Source of the DNA: a bacterium
GTDB lineage: Bacteria; Bacteroidota; Ignavibacteria; UBA10030
DNA length: 33,889 nucleotides
Reading direction: 5' to 3'
NCBI GenBank assembly: GCA_007280275.1
Contig: QYQB01000072.1
Coordinates: forward strand, 1 to 33,889
The stretch's first letter is position 1. Each line of letters starts with the position of its first letter. A model generated the notes under the pieces. The model did no database searches and was not told the DNA's origin. It saw only the letters and a program-made list of their open reading frames with translations. The position numbers and the translations under genes were made by a program. Shown piece after piece: positions 24,560-33,288 of this stretch.

Positions 24560-26173
24560 TCAGTTCCACGATTGCCAGTCATAATCGATTGTCGGAAAAG
24601 CGGTGCGCGGATAGATACCCCCTTTTTTGATTGTATACACATCGATGGCTTTCGGATCATTTTCGATGTCAATCACGACTTTCTTCAACGCGTCTTCATT
24701 GATCGCCACACCATAGTTCTGTTTCAGGCGAAGTATTTCATGAAGCAGTTTCTTTGTCAATTCGAATGACGAGTACTCTCTCCAAACGTCTTCGCGCACT
24801 TCATCAAACGGTTTAACTACCCCCGCAGTGTCGCAGAAGTTGCGGGCGTTCTCTTCGTAGTATTTTCGCAGAAGCGGAAGCGAGTCCTGGATGGTATCAG
24901 CGATGCGACCCTTGTTCGCAAGATAGAGAAATTTCTCTTTCCACCATTCCTTTTGCCGCCTGACACTCGTGCGATTCTGGAGTTTTCGCTCGAATGCCCG
25001 GTCCGTCAGCAACCGATCACGGACCATGCGCCAGATGATTCCTTCAACGGATTGGAAAAACCCTTGCTGCGATGTCAACGACAGCTTGATGTACGGTTCA
25101 CGCATCCGGTACCAATCGAGGAATGTCCGCAGATTCAGATTCTTGTTCTTCAACTGAACGAGTGCACGGGACTCGATCGTGTCCAGCCGCGAAACGTCCT
25201 TCAGTTCCCTGGCTCCTTTGCGGCCTGCCAGTTCCCACTCATCAAACTTCTCTTTACTCAGGAATTTTCTTCCAAGATACGCCTGAATGGCATTGAAGGT
25301 CTCGCGCACGATAACCGGATGCTGATCAACGATCATTCGTTGCACGTAATCATCGGAAAGTGAGTCAGCGAGGTGCTGACTCAGGCTACGCTTCACGTCC
25401 TCCCGCATTTTCACTTCCTCTGATTGCGTGACGATGGGGTTTTTCCAGGCGTCAGCCATCTTGACGATGTACCAACCGTCGGGACCATGAACAGGGAGCG
25501 ACACGGCGCCCGGTTGCATCGTGTCAATGATGGAAGCGAACATGGGATTCTGCATGCGAAGTTTGAATTTGGTGGTCTTGAGCGACCGGTCGTCGGGCTT
25601 TACTTCGCCCCGTAGCTGGGCGGCGTACAATGAGTCAAAGGACACTCCGGTTTTCATCATTCTCACTTGGGCATCAATCGCGGGAGCCGTCGGGGTGAAA
25701 ATCCATCGAACCGTGAGATGGACACGTTCCTGCTCAGTGCCGCGCGCAATCTGTCCGTCTCCCACCTTCACGTGAGGCAGGACATCCTCCTTGTAGAGTT
25801 CCTCAGTGGCAAGGTCGGCTTCAATTTCTTTAACCTGCCTCTGAAGGTCGGGCCATGAACCGAGGCCCCGGTCACGTCCATCCAAAGCGAGGAGCTTTTC
25901 ATAGGCCATGAAGGTCAGGTAGTGCTGCCTGGAGTCTCGTTCCCGCTTGACGAACGCAGGTCCGTATTCATAACTCAACATGAACTCGCCCGCGGAGATC
26001 GTCCAGGGACCAACCGTGGCCACCGTGATTCGGTCCAACCTCGGATCGAGGAGGGAAGAGTAAGAGGAGTATTCGCGGATGCGCTGGGAACGAGCGGGAG
26101 GAGCAAGTGCCACAATCAAGAGTACGAGAAGATAGGCACCTTGCCTCATTGAAGTGGCATTTCGACTCTTCAT
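24560..26173 (-). CDS. Periplasmic SurA/PpiC-like peptidyl-prolyl isomerase or chaperone
   Basis: 537 residues from the ATG at 26173, 4 bp after the PorV-family stop; the frame extends to 26242 but that part overlaps the previous gene. A second possible start is at 26149. A signal peptide follows (GAYLLVLLIVALAPPARSQ). A SurA-like N-terminal helical region leads to a parvulin-like segment (about 150-245: VRWIFTPT, GVSFDSLYAAQL, QPGAVSLPVHGPDGWYIVKMADAW), then a long helical C-terminus. Such proteins escort outer-membrane proteins across the periplasm. Lying between the outer-membrane genes and the importer genes, it may serve the local TonB receptor and secreted cargo. Isomerase activity is uncertain. 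Confidence 0.72.
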   Translation of the reverse strand: MKSRNATSMRQGAYLLVLLIVALAPPARSQRIREYSSYSSLLDPRLDRITVATVGPWTISAGEFMLSYEYGPAFVKRERDSRQHYLTFMAYEKLLALDGRDRGLGSWPDLQRQVKEIEADLATEELYKEDVLPHVKVGDGQIARGTEQERVHLTVRWIFTPTAPAIDAQVRMMKTGVSFDSLYAAQLRGEVKPDDRSLKTTKFKLRMQNPMFASIIDTMQPGAVSLPVHGPDGWYIVKMADAWKNPIVTQSEEVKMREDVKRSLSQHLADSLSDDYVQRMIVDQHPVIVRETFNAIQAYLGRKFLSKEKFDEWELAGRKGARELKDVSRLDTIESRALVQLKNKNLNLRTFLDWYRMREPYIKLSLTSQQGFFQSVEGIIWRMVRDRLLTDRAFERKLQNRTSVRRQKEWWKEKFLYLANKGRIADTIQDSLPLLRKYYEENARNFCDTAGVVKPFDEVREDVWREYSSFELTKKLLHEILRLKQNYGVAINEDALKKVVIDIENDPKAIDVYTIKKGGIYPRTAFPTIDYDWQSWN

Positions 26174-26177
26174 GATA

Positions 26178-27212
26178 TCAGAATCGGAGACCGACAGTGA
26201 ATACATGGACGCCCTGGAGACGCCCCATATCCTGGTAGGCATAGTCGACTCCTACCCGAATACTGCCGAGGAGATCAGCGGAGGACACTCCAAACCCGAA
26301 CGACATACCACCTTCGGCCTGATCAAGGAAGAGCGATTGATACCCGGCACGGAGAAACAGGTAATTTGAATAGACAAATTCCGTTCCGATGTTGAGACTT
26401 TCGTAGTTGTCGTTTGGATGGAGAGCGTCCACAGCAACGCTCCAGCGGTACTGGTTATTGTCAAAGATCCGCGTCGATACGCCAAATTGAAAAAGCAAGG
26501 GAAGGTCCCACGAATCAAGCTCAATGTTCGTGGCTATCTGGTCACTCGATCCCTGCTTGTTCGGGTCAAGGCGGATGAACTGACGTGTATCCCTTCCGGA
26601 CATTTTCATGGTTGTCCCGAAGTTCGAGAGCGACGCGCCAATCGTCATTCCGCCGAACAGATCCGTCTTGAACGTGGTCCCCAGATCGACGGCAAATGCG
26701 CTTGCGCTTTCGTGCCAGATCGATTGTTGAACGTACTTCGCCGTAACTCCAATTGCAAACCGTTCTGTAAGTTGCCGTGCGTAGGAAATACTGGCGGCGA
26801 GGTCACCAGCGCTGAAGAACTCGCCTGTCCCCTCCGGGAATTCGACCGTCCGGACCGCCATGTCTCCCATCGAGAGTGAGGTCAGGCTGAACCCAAGTGT
26901 GCCTGCGCTTCCCAGGGGTAATACTGCTCCGGCAAAATCGAACTTCGTATCAGCGATCCATCTGGTATGGACAACATCGATGGTCAACTCCGGAAGCGAT
27001 GCCACACCTGCCGGATTCCAATGAAGCGCTGTCGCGTTGTTGGCAACGCTTACGTAAGCGCCTCCCATCCCCATCGCCTGCGCTCCAACCCCAATCTCGA
27101 GGAATGTGGCCGCAGTTGTGCCGGACTTGGAAACGTTCTGGCTCCCGGTCTGACCATAAGCTGCGAGAACAGCCGAACCGTATACGAGGACGACAATGAG
27201 AAGTCTCTTCAT
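26178..27212 (-). CDS. PorV/PorQ-family outer-membrane beta-barrel protein
   Basis: 344 residues with signal peptide (about 1-20, cleavage at AAYGQ). The N-terminus of the mature protein carries the family hallmark GAQAMGMGGAYVSVANNATALHWNPAGVA (in part at residues 43-71), and the remainder alternates as beta strands ending in F (VHVFTVGLRF), as in FadL/PorV-like barrels. PorV is the T9SS shuttle that takes cargo from the translocon to the attachment complex. A copy in this locus, right after a large T9SS cargo gene, suggests a dedicated helper or a paralogue of the core PorV. Confidence 0.85.
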   Translation of the reverse strand: MKRLLIVVLVYGSAVLAAYGQTGSQNVSKSGTTAATFLEIGVGAQAMGMGGAYVSVANNATALHWNPAGVASLPELTIDVVHTRWIADTKFDFAGAVLPLGSAGTLGFSLTSLSMGDMAVRTVEFPEGTGEFFSAGDLAASISYARQLTERFAIGVTAKYVQQSIWHESASAFAVDLGTTFKTDLFGGMTIGASLSNFGTTMKMSGRDTRQFIRLDPNKQGSSDQIATNIELDSWDLPLLFQFGVSTRIFDNNQYRWSVAVDALHPNDNYESLNIGTEFVYSNYLFLRAGYQSLFLDQAEGGMSFGFGVSSADLLGSIRVGVDYAYQDMGRLQGVHVFTVGLRF

Positions 27213-27255
27213 ACCTTTCGACTCCGGGTCGATTTGCCTGAGGTCAACATGGATC

Positions 27256-30200
27256 TTATTTCAAGACAGCGAATTTACCAACTTGCGTTCCAAGGCCTGG
27301 AGCTTCGACATGGATGACATACACGCCAAACGCAATATTCATCCCATCGCGGGAAACCAGGTTCCACGGCTCTTGCCCATCATCGATCGTGCTGCTGTGC
27401 GTCAGCGTTTGAACGAGATGGCCGCTAATTGTATAGATCCGAATCGTGCATGACTGCGGCAAATGAATGAAGAACACTCGCCGCTCACCTCTGCCGACCG
27501 ATGTCGTTTGCGGTTCCCACGAAGCTGCTCCGACGTACGGGTTGGGAACCACCGCGACCTTGCTCAAATCATTTTGAGCCTTGGACAGGTCGAGCGTTCG
27601 CGCCTTCGAAGTAAATTCGAAGTACTCGCCGGTGCGGAACGGTTTCTTCGTCGAAATGCGGAACACATCACCTGGCTGAGGCTGTCGCTGCAACGGCGCC
27701 GGGATGAGTGTGTCCTGAAGAAGTGTCAACGACCAGCTCTTGCGCGCACTGAAGAACTGCGTCGCCGACTGCCCGGCGGAGTCTCCGGCCACAATGAAGA
27801 GCGCATCACCCGCGTCGAATACCGAGTTTCCGTTGATGTCCTGGAAAATGAACTGAACGTGGTCGATGTTTTCCGTCAGGTTCTTGATTATGATGTTCGA
27901 CGGCACCCCGGAGCTGAAACTCGATCCCGGAAATGAAGTGTCGCCTTGGTTCTTGGCAGTGAAACGAATCTCGAAATCTGCCGGATAATTGACACGGCGT
28001 GGTTGATATGCCGGAGCAAAACGTGAATCGAACCCGACCTGGGTTACGTAATTGCTGGTCCCTTTCGTCCATCCGGTCTTCGACGGATTGATAATGACGT
28101 CAGGATCATTCTTGATTGACGCGACGAATCCCCGGATTACCGGCGACTGGACCTGTGTGGAGAGAAGTCGCGTGAGCGAGACCAGCGTATCTTTCGCTGT
28201 CTTGTCCACGAGCCGGTACCATGGATACGAATTCGTATGGAAGGCCGTCGAATCAACGAACTCCATTCGATACGTGTGATTGTCCCTGATCGAATCGGCA
28301 TCGAGGACTGTCATATTCATTGATCCGGTCCCGGGACCGGTTGCTGTCAGGCTGCCGATCTCAGGCGGAATGTATCCCGCTGCTGCCGCGCGCGGCGTAA
28401 CGACAGCGGTATTGATGTCGGTCTTCACGCGGCCATTGATGTCGATCTTGATGATGCTCGTTGTCTCTGAAGGCGGTATTCCGACGAACTCTCCCGTCAC
28501 GGTGGTCGTCGTGAAGCCCTGGTCATAAGCGACAACCGCGTAATAGTACGTTTGTCCATTTGCGACGGTGCTATCGACAAACGAATGCTGCAACCCCGTA
28601 TCATCGCCAAGGTTGAAGTAGGCACCATTGACGCCGATGGGATGGAGTCCCTTGACCCCATCAATCAAGTCAAACTGGGCGATCGGCAGCCGATAGGTCG
28701 GCCGGCCGAATGCATCCGTGATGATCTTGTTCTCCAGGAAATTGGCTTCGGTGCTCCGGTAGATCCGGTATCCTTCAAAGTTGAATTTCTGATAGAATGC
28801 GTCGAACGTCAGTTCCGAACGCTTGTCCCAGTAGAGTGTGACACGATGGTCGCCCGGGATTACTTTCACGGTTGGTTTTTCTGGAGGTTTCGCGAAATGA
28901 TAGTTCGCGTTATAGATCTGCTGGACGGTCCGTTTGCGGCGGAAGAGATCGTCGGCGTTCATGCCGAAAATCAACGCCATCGAGAAGCGCTCAGTCTCCC
29001 CCGTTTGCTGAATCTGACCTGAGCGAACACTGTACGTGTTCCTTCCGAGCAAATGGAAGAGATAGCTCGAAAAATGATTAGCCAGGTTTACTCCGACCAG
29101 CGATTGCCCGTGCGGTTGGGGAAGGGCCGAAAGCGCTGACCAGTTTCGCTCGTCGTTATTCAAATCGTATGTGTGCACCGCGGAAATGACGAATCCCGTG
29201 AGGCCGAGCTGATCGGATTCATCCTTGTCAAGAATCCCGAAATTGGGTTCTCCCTGATCGGGCTTGCCGTTCCCTTCTGTACCGTCGGGATCGGGTCCGG
29301 GATACCCTTCATCGAATGGTCCGAGTCCATCCGTTCCTACATCGTCATTGAGGGGCTCGCCTGCATCCCATTTACCGTTGCCGTCTAGATCGGTGAAAGG
29401 ACGCCAGTTGCAATTCTCATCGGCATCCCAATGTGGCCTCCATGCGTATCCATAGAACTTTCTGAAGCGGGCCGTGTCTTGTTGTACATCCCGAAGGAAT
29501 GGATCTTTGAACGGATCCGTGATGAAGGTATGCACAATATTGTCTCGACGTTCATCGGTCAAACCATCGTGATCGTTGTCGAAATTGTCGTCGGCAATGC
29601 CCGGGCTTTCAAGAAAGGCGTAGCCGGCATAGCCAACGGGACTCCAGTTGCCGGGACTTCCAAATGCCACGGCGGACCACGCATAGGAAAGGTTCAGCTC
29701 TTCATTGTAGTCACCGGCATTGTTGGAAGAATTATCGTGTCCCCCGATGCCCCAATCGACGTATTGAGCAAACAGCGTCTTCGTATAGTCCGTCGTTCCC
29801 ATGCTCGTAATCTCGTACAACCAGAAAATCACGTCCTCTGCAAGAACCTGCGACCACTGGAATCCCCTTGCATGGACTTGCATCCCCAGTCCGCCCCGCG
29901 TTGTATCATCCGCGTCCGGATGGAAATTGTTCTTGAGCATGTATTCACGGTCTTCATTGTCATCGAAAACAAAGTATGTTTCGAGATCGGCATTCTGGAC
30001 ACCGTTACCGAAGAACCCATTCCATCGCTGGTTCCAGTCGGCCGGGCGATCGGGCCAGGTAGGAGGCCATGTATTGGGATCCGTGCTTTGTGCGGGGCTC
30101 GATTGAAAACGATTCGCGTAATTTGGCAGCGACCACCAGCCGTACGTCACTCCGGTGCCGACATCATGGCGTGTGTATTCATAGTAGTTTGTTTCGAGCG

Positions 30201-30507
30201 GGTGAAAAATGTTCCCCTTGGCATCCTTTGTCTCTGCCTGCACGATCACTGCCACACCATCTACGTAGGTGTGATTCGTTCCCTTTGGCCAGACGCCGCT
30301 CCGGCTCGGATCGTTCTGCCAATCCGCGATCTCACCGAAATTGTAGTACACCGTGGAAACGAGGTTGCCATCCATGAGTCCTTTCTTTGTCTCGTTGTGG
30401 TTCCCTTTGCCCTTGTCTATGAGTCGTTGAGCGGAAAGAAAACCAGTCGACGCGACAAGAAGACTCGCTGCCAGGAGGAAACGCACGTGAAGCGATGTTC
30501 GGATCAT
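27256..30507 (-). CDS. Large T9SS-exported surface protein, possible partner of the TonB receptor
   Basis: 1083 residues from the ATG at 30507 (GGAG 7 nt upstream); the frame extends to 30549 but that overlaps the receptor gene. Signal peptide 1-26. Residues 30-540 are aromatic- and Asp-rich with no family I recognise; they include calcium-binding-like acidic repeats (DDNFDNDHDGLTDE near 306 and DLDGNGKWDAGEP near 373, then further D/G/E-rich turns to 428). A fibronectin III-like region covers about 543-690 (FEGYRIYRSTEANF). The last 90 residues are a T9SS-like sorting domain (VVPNPYVG, then FGVYVIHV and GKFAVLK). It sits where SusD would normally be, directly after the TonB receptor, so a surface glycan-binding role is plausible. 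Confidence 0.8.
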   Translation of the reverse strand: MIRTSLHVRFLLAASLLVASTGFLSAQRLIDKGKGNHNETKKGLMDGNLVSTVYYNFGEIADWQNDPSRSGVWPKGTNHTYVDGVAVIVQAETKDAKGNIFHPLETNYYEYTRHDVGTGVTYGWWSLPNYANRFQSSPAQSTDPNTWPPTWPDRPADWNQRWNGFFGNGVQNADLETYFVFDDNEDREYMLKNNFHPDADDTTRGGLGMQVHARGFQWSQVLAEDVIFWLYEITSMGTTDYTKTLFAQYVDWGIGGHDNSSNNAGDYNEELNLSYAWSAVAFGSPGNWSPVGYAGYAFLESPGIADDNFDNDHDGLTDERRDNIVHTFITDPFKDPFLRDVQQDTARFRKFYGYAWRPHWDADENCNWRPFTDLDGNGKWDAGEPLNDDVGTDGLGPFDEGYPGPDPDGTEGNGKPDQGEPNFGILDKDESDQLGLTGFVISAVHTYDLNNDERNWSALSALPQPHGQSLVGVNLANHFSSYLFHLLGRNTYSVRSGQIQQTGETERFSMALIFGMNADDLFRRKRTVQQIYNANYHFAKPPEKPTVKVIPGDHRVTLYWDKRSELTFDAFYQKFNFEGYRIYRSTEANFLENKIITDAFGRPTYRLPIAQFDLIDGVKGLHPIGVNGAYFNLGDDTGLQHSFVDSTVANGQTYYYAVVAYDQGFTTTTVTGEFVGIPPSETTSIIKIDINGRVKTDINTAVVTPRAAAAGYIPPEIGSLTATGPGTGSMNMTVLDADSIRDNHTYRMEFVDSTAFHTNSYPWYRLVDKTAKDTLVSLTRLLSTQVQSPVIRGFVASIKNDPDVIINPSKTGWTKGTSNYVTQVGFDSRFAPAYQPRRVNYPADFEIRFTAKNQGDTSFPGSSFSSGVPSNIIIKNLTENIDHVQFIFQDINGNSVFDAGDALFIVAGDSAGQSATQFFSARKSWSLTLLQDTLIPAPLQRQPQPGDVFRISTKKPFRTGEYFEFTSKARTLDLSKAQNDLSKVAVVPNPYVGAASWEPQTTSVGRGERRVFFIHLPQSCTIRIYTISGHLVQTLTHSSTIDDGQEPWNLVSRDGMNIAFGVYVIHVEAPGLGTQVGKFAVLK

Positions 30508-30529
30508 TGCGAGGCTCCGTTGTTGAATC

Positions 30530-33211
30530 CTAGAAGGATACCAATGCACCGAAAACGACCTGTCGGGGCGAAGAGTAAAAGTCAGGTCTCATAAAGAACT
30601 CCTGCAATGTGTTCACGCCTCTGGGCGCCTGCTGCGCCCGTGTGAGTTCAAGCGAATAGCCTGCGCGGCCTGTGTCAGTGAAAATGTTGACTTCGGCAGG
30701 AGTGTCGAAAACATTGTAGATTTTCAGGAATAAAGAAAATTGGTGATCAAGCCACCGGACGTACTTCGTCAGATAGAAATCGGCGTTGAAAAACATAGGC
30801 CGGTTGTCGCTGTTCTCCAATCCTGTGCGTTGGTTCTGGAAGGAAGGCGAGTACGGCAGGCCGGATCCGAGACGTGCGATGAGGCTGCCGATAATATTAT
30901 CCGGTTCGCCGGCCGTCAATGTCAGGTTCAGAGAATGGCGACGGTCCCAGTCCAGCGGGACAAGCTCCTTGTTGATTTCGATCGGCGGACTCGCCTGCTG
31001 CTTGTTGAAGTTGTCGTTGGGATCCGAAGCGTTCCCGAATGCGGTCTGGTATGTATAATCCACCGTGCCACCGAAACCGCCGCTGAATCGCTTGTCGAGC
31101 GACACTGTGAACCCTTTCACAGCGCCATAATCCCGGTTGATGTACTGTCCAAACTTCTTGAAATCATTCTTGATGTACAGTTCCATACCGAGGAGGTTGC
31201 GGATATCCTTGTAGTAGGTGGTGACAGTGATGCCGAGGAACGGAGTGAGTTCCTGTTGAAGGCCGAGTTCGTACATCGTCGTTCGTTGGGGCTGAAGATC
31301 TGCATTGCCAATTGCGTTCCCGACGAACTCCGGGAAGTTGCCGGTGAGCGGGATACGGAAATTCGGATTCTTGTAAAGGAACTCAAACGGGGGAACCTGA
31401 AAGAAATGGCCGTAAGAGAAGTGAATCGCGCCGCGATCGGTTATCGGGTACGAGATGCCGATACGGGGACTCAGCTGATATTTGCCGCTCGCTTGTGAAG
31501 TAAGCGAATCGGGAAAAGGAGGCACCAATTGATCGAGGGCAGCAATGTTGTTCGGATTCTTCAACACCCTTCCGTCGGGTTGAAAGTAGTCGAACCTCAT
31601 TCCAACGTTGACAATCAAATAATCGAGCTCGATCTTGTCCTGTGCGTATGCGGCGAACTGATACGGATGGTTTGTATAGACGTTGTAATCGAAATCTCCC
31701 ACATTCGGCAAGGCCGGTTTGAATCCGCTGCTCGCATCGACATGGATCTGGTAGTCCTCGTAATTGAGCCTGTGGTATTGCACCTCAACGCCGGTCTTGA
31801 CGAGGTGCGCAGAAGTTAATTGCGACGTGAAGTCGATTTTTCCCGTGTAGCTGTTGGATTGATGAGCGAAATGCCAGTTCTGTGTTCCTCCCGTGAGAAA
31901 CGCGTTACCGCTGACATCCTGCATCCTTTGCGGATTCACATAGCGCGGATCGAGCGGGTTCTCGTATACATATTGCTTGTAGCTCGATACGATCGTTGAA
32001 GCGTTGAAATCGACAAACGAGGAAGGACCGAACACATAATTGTAACTTACGATTCCAAGGAAGCTCTTCTGAAATCTTGTATAGTCTCCATCAGGATCGA
32101 GCTGGAATTGGTGATCGTAGGTCTTATACTGATGGTCCTGGTACAATCCCTCGAGCACAATCCCCTTTGAAGAGCCGACATTGATTGAGAGCTTTCCTTG
32201 CGCGCTCCATCTCGTATCATAATTCATCGGAACATATTTCCCGTCGCCTGTTGCGCCGATATGCCACTGCGATGGATCGTTCGCGGAGAAATTCGACGAG
32301 TCAGATGGATTGAACACGCGTTTGCCGTAGAGGTAACCGTCATCATGGAAGTACCTGCCTGATACGAAGAACTTCACCAACGACGGAATTCCAGGCATGG
32401 GACCGCTGAGCGATCCCTCGTAATTGCGCAAATAGGTGGGTGAAATATGATTGAGATTTTGGTAGAGATCCGTGCGAGCTGTAAGATAGCCGCCGGTATA
32501 AGCAGAGACCTGTCCTGTGTACCTGTCACCGGCAATCTTGGTGACCTGATTGACAACACCCGAGAGCGCTTCGCCGAATTCAGCATTGAACGTGCCGCTG
32601 AGAACCTGAATCTCCTGAATGCTGTTCACCTCAGGCTCCAACGCAGAGGACCCCGAAAATACATCGTTCACGGAGAGACCGTCTACAAGATACTTGACCT
32701 CGCCTGTCCGGCCTCCTCGAAAGTGCCCTTCCACTACCCCTGCCTGCAGGTTGACAACAGACGAGACAGTTTCGAGCGGAAGTTTCGAAATCTGATCGCT
32801 GTTGACCGTCGATGTGGTCGATGTAAGGTCTTTTTGGACAATCGGGCGGGATGCAATGACCGTCACCGCCGTCATCTCGACCGCCTGGTCCCGCAACTCG
32901 ATATCTACTTTGGTCGTCTTGTCAACAGACACCGAGACGTCCTCCACCACGGAAGCTACATAGCCGACCATCGTCGCTTTGAGTTGATACTTCCCCGGTG
33001 GGACATTGATGATGAAGTATGTGCCACTTTCGTCAGCCGAGGCACCCATCATCGTGCCAACAATGACAACATTGACACCGATCAGCGGTTCTTTCGTCCT
33101 CGCGTCAACGATTTTCCCCGCAATTTTGCCCGTCGTGCCTGCATACCCATCGCACACGAGCAGCCCCAGCCCAACAAGCAAGCACAACAATGGACGTCGA
33201 AAGACGTTCAT
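30530..33211 (-). CDS. TonB-dependent outer-membrane receptor with carboxypeptidase-regulatory-like domain
   Basis: 893 residues from the ATG at 33211, which has GGAG 7 nt upstream; the frame extends to 33292 only through the terminator. Signal peptide about 1-24. A CarboxypepD_reg-like Ig domain follows (about 25-110: GKIAGKIVDARTKEPLIGVNV, GTYFIINVPPGKYQL), then the TonB plug (about 115-235: GGRTGEVKYLVDGLSVND, FNAEFGEALSGVVNQVTK) and a 22-strand-type barrel ending in VVFGALVSF. The plug and the extra N-terminal domain resemble SusC-like receptors. It is likely to take up oligosaccharides across the outer membrane and is the first gene of the locus after the terminator. No SusD gene follows. 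Confidence 0.92.
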   Translation of the reverse strand: MNVFRRPLLCLLVGLGLLVCDGYAGTTGKIAGKIVDARTKEPLIGVNVVIVGTMMGASADESGTYFIINVPPGKYQLKATMVGYVASVVEDVSVSVDKTTKVDIELRDQAVEMTAVTVIASRPIVQKDLTSTTSTVNSDQISKLPLETVSSVVNLQAGVVEGHFRGGRTGEVKYLVDGLSVNDVFSGSSALEPEVNSIQEIQVLSGTFNAEFGEALSGVVNQVTKIAGDRYTGQVSAYTGGYLTARTDLYQNLNHISPTYLRNYEGSLSGPMPGIPSLVKFFVSGRYFHDDGYLYGKRVFNPSDSSNFSANDPSQWHIGATGDGKYVPMNYDTRWSAQGKLSINVGSSKGIVLEGLYQDHQYKTYDHQFQLDPDGDYTRFQKSFLGIVSYNYVFGPSSFVDFNASTIVSSYKQYVYENPLDPRYVNPQRMQDVSGNAFLTGGTQNWHFAHQSNSYTGKIDFTSQLTSAHLVKTGVEVQYHRLNYEDYQIHVDASSGFKPALPNVGDFDYNVYTNHPYQFAAYAQDKIELDYLIVNVGMRFDYFQPDGRVLKNPNNIAALDQLVPPFPDSLTSQASGKYQLSPRIGISYPITDRGAIHFSYGHFFQVPPFEFLYKNPNFRIPLTGNFPEFVGNAIGNADLQPQRTTMYELGLQQELTPFLGITVTTYYKDIRNLLGMELYIKNDFKKFGQYINRDYGAVKGFTVSLDKRFSGGFGGTVDYTYQTAFGNASDPNDNFNKQQASPPIEINKELVPLDWDRRHSLNLTLTAGEPDNIIGSLIARLGSGLPYSPSFQNQRTGLENSDNRPMFFNADFYLTKYVRWLDHQFSLFLKIYNVFDTPAEVNIFTDTGRAGYSLELTRAQQAPRGVNTLQEFFMRPDFYSSPRQVVFGALVSF

Positions 33212-33239
33212 CGATATTCTCCGTTGGCTTGGTTCGCGA

Positions 33240-33279
33240 TAAAAGAAACGGGGTGCAGCCGATATGCCGCACCCCGTTT
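33240..33279 (-). terminator. Rho-independent terminator before the TonB receptor gene
   Basis: An 11-bp perfect stem (AAACGGGGTGC, 33246-33256, with 33269-33279) and 12-nt loop are followed on the minus strand by TTTCTTTT. It lies 10 nt past the stop of the partial T9SS protein and ends that transcript. It leaves under 40 nt before the receptor ATG, so a promoter for the locus must overlap it, or some read-through feeds the locus. Confidence 0.82.
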
Positions 33280-33288
33280 GGGTTGACA

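Noticed and set aside
23426-24769. 447-codon plus-strand frame
   Set aside because: It is antisense to the sugar-binding lipoprotein gene, which has clear family motifs; the plus-strand product resembles nothing.
29431-30594. 387-codon plus-strand frame
   Set aside because: It lies opposite the large T9SS cargo gene and shows no domain, signal peptide or ribosome site.
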